From assembly GCA_963978905.1 (NCBI GenBank), contig OZ022261.1:3287992-3351991 (forward strand): a stretch of 64,000 nucleotides of DNA, given 5' to 3'. Position numbers and translations under genes: made by a program. This DNA is from Trichostrongylus colubriformis. Its lineage: Eukaryota > Nematoda > Chromadorea > Rhabditida > Trichostrongylidae. Below, piece by piece: positions 21,480 to 32,100 of this stretch. Numbering within the stretch: the stretch's first letter is position 1; every line of letters starts with the position of its first letter. The notes beneath the pieces were generated by a model. The model had not been told where the DNA came from, did no database searches, and saw nothing but the letters and a program-made list of their open reading frames with translations.

Positions 21480-22981
21480 CAGGGTCAAGCCTCCGTTGAG
21501 GAATCCTCAACAGGGGGGTCGTATTTGGTCCGCTACGAGGGGGGGGGGTCGTAATTGTTGAGGTAGGCAGTGATCAGCAGAATTTCTCAGGCTTAGGGTC
21601 TAAAGTGTAAGGGGCGAAGTGATTAAATTGACTGAATGGGTTCGAACCCAAAACTAGTTTAACTTAATAACCATGGAAACCTCATGCATGGCGCAATCCA
21701 CAACGAAACCGGCCAGTACCAATAACTCTTTCGTTGGTCCGCTGGCGATATCTATCAGCGGGTACCACCGTGGATGGATACTCCAGAAACAATGGGATGA
21801 AAGCGGAAAATCAGCTGATATGGACTTTTCCCATATCTTTCTACGATCGCAAGTACGTAATCTAGTGTTGGCGGCCACTATGCGGACCGGAAAAACGTTT
21901 GTATTCATTGAGAATGTGGATGAAATCCTGATGCATGGCGCATCCCACAGAGAAGCTGACCGACGCTTCTCGCCTTTCCACTAGGCCTCCGAGAGCGAAG
22001 GATGCATACTGGAAAAATTTCAGTAACAATGAATCGATTTTTGGGAAGATTCGTGGAAAGATCTCGCAAATTCGACGAAAAAAGCTTTCCTCAACTGGCT
22101 TTTTTGAACTTTTCTTGCTTCGTTTTGAAGATATGGCATAGCTTAAGTAGTCATTCGAAAGCGACAACCTAGCAGACCCTGCTTCACCCAAACGGACTCA
22201 TAAGGTTAAGTTTGAAGGAAGTTATGGCCATTTCCGTGAAACACTTCAAAATTTTCCTCAACTAATCCTCAACTGGCTTCTCTCAAAATAACTTTCTTCG
22301 TTTTGAAGATATGGCATAGCTCAGGTAATCGTTCAAAAGCGACAACCTAGCAGACCCTGCTTCACCAAAACGAACTCATGCGGTTAAGTTTGAAGGAAGT
22401 TATGGCCATTTCCGTGGAACACTTCGAAATTTTCCTCAACTAATCCTCAACTGGAATTCCATATCGAGAACTAAGCAACCATTGAGGAAAGCAAGCGGCC
22501 AATAGATAGGTCTAAGGGAGTTATTAGGAAAACAGTTTACAGCTGTTTGAAAGATGGGCTCTAGGTAAAGTTTGAAGTGTTTTAATAATGTCGGAATTTA
22601 GTATGGGGAAGATACCGCGCTCCTTCGATCGCCGCGTCGCAGCCGTCGCCTGACATGAGATCCTGAACTTCTGTAGATGTGTAGGGTATTCTGGATTATT
22701 ATTTGTAATTGCTCGATTATGAGATAGAAGCGTAATCCGATCTGTAATCTAGGATTCATAGTTTATATATTGGTGTATATTATTGAGTATTCCACCTGTA
22801 CCACATATTTTTCGGATTTTTGCGTCCATTTAGTTGTATATTGGTGATTAGTATTCAAAAAATCAAAAAATGCTGATTTGATGGGTTCTGTGCAAAAAGA
22901 GGGGGGGGGTCGTATTGGGCCCCCTTTTCGGTGGGGGGTCGTATTTTTTGAAAATTTTCCTCAACTGGACGCTTGACCCTG
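21480..22981. mobile_element. Non-autonomous hAT-like element with 8 bp target duplication
   Basis: Terminal inverted repeats begin CAGGGTCAAGC and extend inward through TTGAGGAA and GGGGGGTCGTATTT on both sides. The flanks GTAATCGC (21472-21479 and 22982-22989) are an 8 bp duplication. CAGGG-type ends with an 8 bp duplication point to the hAT superfamily. The interior holds two exact-length 178 bp tandem units (22089-22266 and 22267-22444). It also holds a minus-strand coding-like segment (21654-22191) whose relative lies at 35300-35960. No transposase was found. It inserted into a TAATCGCC-word element. Confidence 0.88.
22089..22444 (+). repeat. Two 178 bp tandem units inside the hAT-like element
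   Basis: CCTCAACTGG recurs at 22089, 22267 and 22445, exactly 178 bp apart. The units share GAAGATATGGCATAGCT and GACAACCTAGCAGACCCTGC, and differ at a few positions. Confidence 0.92.
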
Positions 22982-23389
22982 GTAATCGCCTGATCATCCG
23001 AATCGCCCTATCGCCTGAATTGTCAACATTGAGCAATGCCTGGCTCCGAACTATGCTTTACGCCCTTATCCCAGAAATAGGGAGACCTACTTATGAACGC
23101 GGTGATATCAGAGTTTCTGTGGAATATTGTTCTCGGATCAGCTTTTTTGAGTTGCACTCTTCTGAAGCCTTCATATATGAAACTGCAGCTCTGAGCAAAC
23201 CGCAAATGAGCGATAAGTTGGGCTGAGGTTATAGCCGGATAATTCTTTGGATAGCTTTTTTAGAGATTTTGTTTTCGTGAGAGAACACGTGCTGAGCACC
23301 ATGCTATACCGCGCCTGCATGAGGTTATCCTATGCATACCTTTCATCTCTGACAAGGTAACTGCTGCAATTCAAAGATGCGTTGTTCGA

Positions 23390-23858
23390 GCACAGCTGGA
23401 TGGTGATGTTGTCTTAGTGAGTGTCTCTCATGGCAATATCAAAAGTCATCTCTTGCGAAACAAGCTTCACGATAAGCGTTGCGTATCAGAGAATTAATCG
23501 TGTTACTTGTCTGTATAGTACAACTGGGGATTGCGCCAAAATTGGCGTAATCTATCAAATTGAATGCCAGACATTTAACGCAACGTACGTTGGGGAAGGT
23601 GGAAAGCTTGCAATGCGTGTTTAAAAACATCTTGCCGGCAAAAGGCTAGAACACAAGAACACCTCTGAGAAAGCACATGACCGAGGAGCATGGTGGAAAC
23701 GACTTTGTCTGGCATGCGAAACTGAGATTTCTGCCAGGAAAGGGCTTGAAGCGATACGGATTTCTGCAAGAAATCCCAGTATGAACAACCAAAATGAGTG
23801 CTTATCCATCACGAATGATCTCATGCCATTTGCGCCACATTGCGAGCTACTGATATGA
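23390..23858 (+). pseudogene. Penelope-like element, GIY-YIG endonuclease C-terminus
   Basis: The frame reads VIYQIECQTFNATYVGEGGK, an in-frame TAA at 23622, then KHLAGKRLEH, RETS-like TEISARKGLEAIRISARNPS and MNNQNECLSITNDLMPF, ending at TGA 23856. The CxYxIxC...YVGE and ARKxLEAxxIxARNPxMN motifs match the C-terminal GIY-YIG region of nematode Penelope-like retroelements. The reverse transcriptase part is absent. One stop apart, the frame is otherwise preserved. Confidence 0.82.
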
Positions 23859-25559
23859 GAGTGAGACCTGCATGTCCCTTTTGTACTATTTGTATAGGAA
23901 CGCACGTCAGAACCGCTAGAGATATGAGGCGCTTGGTGCTGTAGTGGATAAAGCCCCAAATCTTGAGTCACGTCTGGGCCTTTCAGGAAGACGATCTGGT
24001 CGAAATGTCAGGTCGTCAAGGAAAGTTCCACCTAACAACCTCGTTAGCATAGCAAATTGTAATTAGTATGGTGGTAGCATTCGACCACGATACCTTTTGA
24101 AAAATAACGGAAGAAATGTAGTTTGAATCCCATGCAACATCATGTGTTGCACGCGGTACGTCATGGGTTAGCGATGCTAGGAAAGATCAGAACAGAGAGA
24201 AAACACAAAGGTACCTAACGCTTTCGCTGTAAGCGTACTCGAATAGGAGTGAACCCCAAACTCCTCTACGTGCCATAGGGTGCGTACCGCTACGTAGAAA
24301 TCTGACAGTAAAAGTCATAGGCACTAAAAATCGCGTTGCGGCGTCGCACTGGCGACGCCATCAGTACGGCTTGCCACAGTCGGTGCGGAGTTCCGTTTAG
24401 GATGCCATAATTTGATACCATAGAGTACCTATGAAGAAATAGCTGCTTCTCAACTCATCTTGTGAATACTTCGGTTCCGGGTGAGGGCTACATGGGTGCG
24501 TACCGTGCGCTAAATGTCACGCTAAAAGTGAACTTATGCGCTGCGCTGACGTTGGCGTTCAGTAAGGGTTACTATACAAAGAGTGTCCAAAAGTTATTTG
24601 CTCATGGGTCACCCGCATCAAGACAGGAATATTTTGTAGTGGAACAGATAGTGGTGATTAAATGAAATGGTAATGAAAAGCCCCTTAAATATTCTCCAAT
24701 GAACAAGCTGTGCCCGGCCTGAAGAAGCTGCGCTACTGGTTCGTGTACATCTTTTTGATGACCCCTGGGCTCTTGTTCAAAAACGCCACTTGTGCTTTGG
24801 AGCTTGGACAAGGCTGATATTATTGCTATGATTCGCGATGCATTTTACCATGGCCTAAGCCTGATACTGATTGATATGCAATGGTGATAATATGCTCATT
24901 AACTTGGAAAAAAAGGAATGCCGACTATCTGAAAAACATCTTACACAAATGCGTAGCTTGGACTAAACGGCATCGGCTACCGATCGCGTACAGAATTCTG
25001 TAGGGTTGTGTAGGAGCGTGACAAGTGGGATACGGCCCGATAGAGCGATGAAGCTTCTCGCACTCGCCGCGGGCGGTCGCGCGATTTACAGTCGTGAAAA
25101 CACGCCCCGTGCCATGTGGTCTGAGCCCCGCCCCCGCCACACGAGAATTATGGAGGACCATGGTTTGCTGGCAATGATAGAAGACTTCCAGATGGGTGAT
25201 AGATTTGGAATAGCGAATGCCCCATATCGTCGGTGGAATGGTTCAAAGGTCAAGAAGGAACTTGGGAGTGACCGCCGCCTCGGTGGTCAGAGTTCCCTTC
25301 GAGAGAAATGTTCGAACTTAGTGCTCCAATAGCTCAATCGTGATCCGATGATGAGAATCCATTAGACGATACTGGCGCACGCTCGAGGATCTGTATAATT
25401 AACGGGTTGGCAGATGATACGCTTGATGGTTTACTGACTCATACCCAAAATTGTTATCATCGACAATCGTAAGCGCTGCAGAACACTCCACCGCTGATTT
25501 CAGAATCTCACTTGTGACCTTGAATTATTTGCACGCTTCCGCACACCTCCACAGAGCTC

Positions 25560-25930
25560 CAGATGTTCATTCAAAAACCCGAAAAAAAACTGCCAAAGTC
25601 CCAAAAGTTCAGGTCATCAGGCCTACATCAGTATAATTCCCAGTTATTTGATCATTTGGTAGTTATTAACCTACGCAACTACTGTCTCAAAATTTTTTTT
25701 TTTGATGGACACACCCTATTACAGACCGTTGGAGCAAATTTAGGGTCATTAACATATCACGCGTAGTATATAACCACGAAACTACACCTAATAGGTCTAA
25801 GGAAGATGCTAACCACCGAAATACAGCAAAGTACATGAAGAAACTTCCGGGGACTTCAGCAGTCCTTTTATTGGGGACCTTTCTTTGGGACTTCAGCAGT
25901 CCTCGAGTTTTTTGAATAAACATTGCGTCA
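25560..25930. repeat. Diverged inverted repeat
   Basis: ATGTTCATTCAAAAACCCGA with a following AAAGTCCCAAAAG at 25563-25609 is mirrored by the inverse near 25868-25925, where GGACTTCAGCAGTCC is itself duplicated. It lies just beyond the poly(A) site of tbc-11. Confidence 0.5.
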
Positions 25931-25998
25931 TCTCGTAGTTTCAAATTTAGATCATTATGACACTTCTGCAAAGCACAATACTGAACTATTTTAGTCTT

Positions 25999-26004
25999 TT
26001 TATT
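25999..26004 (-). promoter_or_regulatory. tbc-11: Poly(A) signal AATAAA overlapping the tbc-11 stop
   Basis: The minus strand reads TGAATAAAA: the A of the TGA stop codon is the first base of AATAAA. The 3' untranslated region would therefore be only about 10-25 nucleotides if this signal is used. Confidence 0.7.
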
Positions 26005-26100
26005 CAATGTTCTGCAACAGAAACAATGCTATGAGAACGTTCATGTTGCTTGAGTGACGATCCAACTTCACGAAGTGATGATATAGTTTTCTTGAACCAC
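26004..26100 (-). CDS. tbc-11: tbc-11 last exon
   Basis: Encodes WFKKTISSLREVGSS, then LKQHERSHSIVSVAEH and TGA. RabGAP1 proteins end with a similar WFSKTLNSIK segment. Acceptor CATTACAG. The reading frame requires the upstream exon to use the donor at 26546 rather than the one 8 bases earlier. Confidence 0.9.
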
Positions 26101-29100
26101 CTGTAATGAGTCATATTCGAGAAATTTCCGTGTTCATGCCACGGAAAAATTTCCGCAATTTTCGCTGACATTTCAGCAATGGGTTGCTTCAGTGGACAAA
26201 ACTACTCTGGTAAAGTTTTAGGTTTTCCGCTATTGCTGCACAAATTCGACCTCTTTTACAAACCTACAGCAGCTGACAGGCTAAGAAAGCGTGATGAAGA
26301 TTGCAAAGGCAAAGCGAATAAGGTCGAAGAATTTCGCATCCTATCCCCAGCACTTGTGGAGATAAGGCGAAAAACCAGTGTGGGAGAAATACAAAAAAAC
26401 TTTCTAAAACGATGAAAAATCTACGATACCAGCGGCAATCCCTTCTCAAAAGCTCCTGGAAGAATTAGCCACTCCGTGCGCTGTTAAGCTGTCTGCTTGT
26501 ACATACAGAAAACTTTGATATTAGCAAAAGGATGTTGCAACTTACCGCTTACCGTCACTTTCACTTTGTGCCATAATTTGATGTGTGAGGTCTTGATTTT
26601 TGCACTCAGCTTCAACAAGTGCTAACTTGGTTTGCGCCAAATCTATCTCCAGTGCTCTGCAAAAACAATATTCAAGAGCCAACAACGATTCGTGAAAAGT
26701 CGCTACACACACTGTGACTGAAGTCCATCCATAAGTTTATTAGTAATCTATCTAGACAATGACAGAATGTACTTTTTCATTTCTTCTTCCTGCTGATGAA
26801 GATGATAGGATTAAATTTCAATGAAAAGGTAATGGAAGAAGGTCAAAATCCTTCTCACAGTGGCTGAAGACAGTTCGTGATTTTCCAGATGTAGGGGGAC
26901 GCTATTCTTCCGAGTTCTAAGAGGAAAGCCACTTATAAATAATCATAACATGGAAATTTCGAGCGTGTAGAATGTTAGAAGCCACAAAAATGCTATCAAT
27001 TGTGTTACAACTCTTGTTGCACTCAATACCCACATAGCGACATGGAGTGATAAGAAATGCGACATCCAGTTAGGTTCGCTAAGTTGCGTGTTCTCGTGTG
27101 GGGTTATGACACGATTTCCACTAACACATCTACTGGAAAAAAAATCTGAGAAACACGAACATGATTACTCAATCTCTAGGAAATAAACCTCACAAGGAGG
27201 ACCATAAAATTTTTGTTGAAGAATTTGTAGTGATGCTCCGTTTTGCGCAAAAAATGTACTAGGGCAGTTTGATGGAAACGAATTTAGAGTTTCACAGAGT
27301 ATTTTTCGCTATGTCAAGGACTTTACCAGTTTCTCACGTATTCATTTATGTTTACGTTCATTACGTTGCTAAGGCAAGCGTGGAATAACCGTTTGTCAAA
27401 CAGAACGCAGAACGGAATGATTATTAAGCAACACTGAAAAAGTACAACCTAAGCATAGAATACAATAGAGTATGTCAATGTGTATTGTAACAAGGGCCGC
27501 GTGAATTGGTAAACTAAACTCAATGGACCAGGAAATATTAGGTTGTCGGGAAAGTTCTTTCTTTTTTTAAAAACTTGCTTTTTTCCCTCAAAACTGCTTT
27601 CCAGAAATTTCTTCTGTACAGATATATGTAGTACAAGTTCTCACGCATCTATAGGTATTGTTGTCTTCCATCTCCCGGATAAACCTTTTCTGCAAAATAA
27701 AAATATCAAAAGTCACCTCATTTTCAATTCCATTTTCTTTCTTTGAATGGCGTTAGACAGGGAAAGGAAAAGGTGATAATCTGATGGAGCAAGATCAGGG
27801 CTATAAGGCAGCGATTTTTATCCAAGCTCAAAAATTTTATAAAAAAAATTTAAAAAATTTTTTTACCACTATTGAAAAAATGACTCGCCAAAAAATTCTC
27901 GAGCTTGGATGAAAATTGCTACCCCATCCACCTTATAGCCCTAATCTTGCTCCATCGGATTATCACCTTTTCCTTTCCCTGTCTAACGCCATTCAAAGAA
28001 AGAAATTTTTATAATTTTTGTATTGAAAATGAGGTTGACCTTTGATATGTTTATTTTGCCGAAAAAGGTTATCCGGGAGATGGAAGACAATAATACCTAT
28101 AGATTCGTGAGAAGTTGCACTACATATATATGTACAGAAGAAATTTCTGGAAAGCAGTTTTGAGGGAAAAAAAGCAAGTTTTAAAAAACGAAAGAACTTT
28201 CCTGACAACCTAATAGTATATCCACCTAGCACTTTGGCCACGCTGGAGGTCTGCCTCCTTGATTACTTAACTTTAGCTGCTCCAAATGTGAAAATTCCGT
28301 CCCGACATCAGCTTTGAACCTGGTTGAGAAAATCTTAACCTTTCCACCCCTAGTAGAGAATGCACCATTTTATAAAAATCAAAAGATCTGCATTGATCCG
28401 AAGCAAGTGTTATATATCATGCATACGCCGAATACTTTACGCCCTGATTCTATGGTTGCTAGTCCCAGATATATACTCCGAAGAAAAGCCTTGGGAATCT
28501 TTGAATGCAAGGAACTCTTACTACAAGAAAGTATTTCACGCATTGAGTTGTTCTGCACCTTTTCCATAGCGATAATATCCTCCTCCTTGGTAAAACATAG
28601 TGGTTCGACCAAGGGCCGGACATAGGTCGTATAGACCTTCAGCAGAATGTGTTTATTCGTGGTGAACAGTGCCTCAAAAATATGCCACGTACGCAAGAGC
28701 GCTCATCTGCACCGCTTATGAATATGCATGGAGTGATGGAATTCAAGACCCCTTAAGTGAATGGATACAGTGTAACCCCAACAAACGCATATGGACAAGG
28801 GATAGCCTTGGGAACAGAAGCAATTCTCATACATATTGTCCTATTCAGGGCCAAAGGAACTGCCATCGCTTCGGTTCACTGATGAATATGAAATTTCCAT
28901 GAGCATACATCTTAGTCATGACCCCTAGCCCCTCAAACAGATCAGCAATCTTAGAAAAGAGTAAATGTTAGATAAAGTCGTGGATAGTACTCCTCCCTGC
29001 GGTATTCTACTTAACAATGTTTGACATTGCAAGTTTGCACTAGGCCTGCTAGTACTGGTTAACTAAAGAACACATTACAGGACCAGCTCGAGTGAATAGG

Positions 29101-32100
29101 CGCTATATCCTGCCAAATTTACGATGTAGCCATTATCTTCGGCCGGATAGTATAATACTTCCAGACTTTTGCAACACTTTACAAGAACATCATGAAAGAG
29201 TAAATGGATGTGTGCTGGTAAGAACGACAAGTGATGGCGCGCCAAATGGGCTTCCCTGATGATATGCGTCTTTCTAACAACGAACGTTGAACAAACAGAA
29301 TAAGTATCATACTACCAGGTTATGGTCCAGGACCAACCCATGATCTTCGCTGTTCTAGAGGAATCTTGGAGTTTCCCTAATGCCATAATACCTACTTCCC
29401 TTGCTTGTTTTTGTTATAACGCGAATTCTGCGAGGAGCTTTTCCCGACTTAATTTTTCATAAGCACCGCTTGATTCTCCAAGGTTCAGGTTGCGTGTGTC
29501 TCCTCGATCAGATGCCTCTTCGACCAGAAATTTGCGAGTTCAATAGAGGGGTAATCGAACAGCTCCCTGTGCATTAGCAGGACATAGCAGATAATGATTG
29601 TGGTGCATATTACGCTGTATAAGTGTAGCTGAGGAGTAAGAAAAGTGGAAACGAAAATCAGTCAACGTTGGCCGAAACTCATGGGCCATCTCAGTAGTTC
29701 CACTGGAAAGCAACGTTTCGTACCAGACCTACAGTCTTTCCCTTTTCGATAGGTAGGGATAGAGAGCTGCACTGTGTGCAGGCAATGTGAGCATCATACT
29801 CCGTGCGCTCAGAGGTTAGATACAATAAACGTACAGGCGCAAAAGGGAGCCTGATTCCCTCCAACCGATTGATGGTCAGTGAAGCAGTCGTACTAAACAG
29901 ATTCCATGACCACTAAGCCGAGAATGCAGTTTTGTGGTACGCGGTCCAAACTTCACCACAAGCCACAGTGCCCTATGTTGTAGCTTGTGATCACTTCACT
30001 GACTGTGACCGTTTGAATGCAATAGCTCATGAATGAAAATAGACAGATAACCTACTTCACGAGCGCTTCCCGTTCTTCCAGCTGAGAAAGGAGGTCTGAG
30101 CCATCCTGTGGTAAAGTTGGACTGCGATTCGTCTCCCATTCTTCAACAGCCGTCCAGCATTTGTTGCATGATGAAACGCGAGACTAAAAAGGATAGTATA
30201 AAAGATAACAACAATTTTATGTTAGGATTAGGTGAACGATATTCAAAAGTCACGGAGTTCTCAAAAAAAAATCGAGGCTGTTAAATATGCTGCTCGACTT
30301 GACCCTTTGGCTCAAAAGTTCAACACTGACGACCTGCTCACCATCGAGAAGCGGTGAAAAGTAAGAATTCCTCACCTGGGATGCGAATATGTAAAAAGAT
30401 GCAAATCTCATAGCGCTCGCACACAGCGTGATAGTGCTTCATAAAGATCAGCGGTTTCAGGACGCTGGTCTAACTAGTATCGATCCACACTTATATTACA
30501 AGAAGGTAAAAATTAACATTAGCAAAAGCAACACAGTCAGAGCTAAAGGCAGTGCTTTCCATGGCAGCACCAACCTACACAGGAGATGCCAGCATACGCG
30601 TTGACAACTTCTCTTCAGCAAATCCGTAGCTTTTCAGTAATGGGATTTAGTTTCCTACTGCATAATTCATTTAAAAGGTAGGCATGCAGCTCTAGAAAAT
30701 ACTAATGCATGAGATGTCCAATAACCGTATTGTGCCTTCGAAACGACAGTGCAAACAAATGTCTTTTTTTTTGCCAAAGTACCCTTCTATGTATTCCCTA
30801 GAATTGGTGTTTTTGAAAACAATCAATGATGAGTAGTAGTGCACGATGCTCTTTTCCTTCCTGATATCGTACGTTGGTTGAAATAGGCGGTTAGAACCAC
30901 ACAGGTTATTCAGTAATATTCAGATCAAATCCTGTTACTCATCGATCACAAGTCCTCGACCTTTCCAACAACTTCAGCCTTTTGTCTTCAACTTCAGCTT
31001 CCTATTCGTCACTCCACTAAGACGTACACACCTCTTTTCGCCTGATTTCAACACATCACACCGCTTGATACGTTCGACGACGACAAACTGTGACAAACTA
31101 TGCCTTGACATTGTTATGTTGGGAATTAATACATACACTTGACATACATAACTTTACCGATTCGCCAGAGTGTCCTGATCTGCAATGAGGTTTATCCATG
31201 ACCCCACGGCTGGGGGAAACAGGATCTAGACTAGCGATACGAAAGATGCTTGCGTCTTCAACCTGCCGGGACCATCCCACCTCCCGCCCAAAGCTGTGGA
31301 AAACCGACTGGTAGGCTACAAGATCCTGTCCCTCGAATTTCAGAAACATATGCATTGATGCTTGCATATAGGTTACTGCAGCAAGTCTCACATGTTTATT
31401 GACCCAAAGAAGGGCTGAAGACCCGAAGCGTGGTCGTCTAATAAAGAATCAGAGGCTCTGTTGTAGATCGGTTATGGATAAGACTTATGCCCTAAACCTC
31501 AGAACCACCTGATTCAGGTTTTTGCTTACTGCAGTGCATTGAATGGTTCTGCAGTGAATGCACCTTGTACTTCACCACACATAACAGACTTCTCTTGAAG
31601 ATACACCATGCGATAATCAGATTAGTGGCTTGCTCTCTTCAGATTAGTAGTTCCTTGGATAATTGCTCAGGCTGCACCTTTATTGCAGCTGCACGGTGCA
31701 CCTTCATGGTGTTGTGAGGCTGTGTTCACAGTTTTGGAAGTTGCGGAATTGCAGAATTGCGCAATTTGCGGAATTGTGGAAATGCACAATCGCGGAATTT
31801 ACGGAAATGAAGAGTTGTGGAAAGCTCGATACGTATCTAACGCTTTTCCGCGAATTCCACAATTCTGCATTCCACAATTCCGCAAATTCCGCAATTCTCC
31901 CAGTCGATGCGTATCTTCATCGTTTTCCGAAATTCTCTAATTCCGCGAATTCCAAAACTGTGAACACAGCCTGAATGCTAGAACACAATCAAGGCACGCC
32001 ACCCAGCGAAACTGATATCGCGCCGAGTGTTACTGTATTACCTATTTTTCTCTTTTGTAGTTGCCTTCATCATTGCAATGGCTGTTTCATTGAATTATCT

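Larger units (their letters stand above)
20128..26003. other. Intergenic region between tra-3 and tbc-11
   Basis: Contains palindromic TCGC-word elements, a Harbinger-like MITE, the hAT-like element and the Penelope-like fragment listed separately. 24060-25560 is unassigned and includes a short GC-rich piece at 25020-25160. The tra-3 promoter and the tbc-11 3' flank must be here, but no specific regulatory site was recognised. Confidence 0.6.
26657..30055. other. tbc-11 intron with retroelement debris
   Basis: Carries the mariner foldback (27538-28213), a non-LTR reverse transcriptase remnant (28379-28696) and an unexplained coding-like stretch (29345-29530). 26660-27530 shows nothing recognisable. 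Confidence 0.6.
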
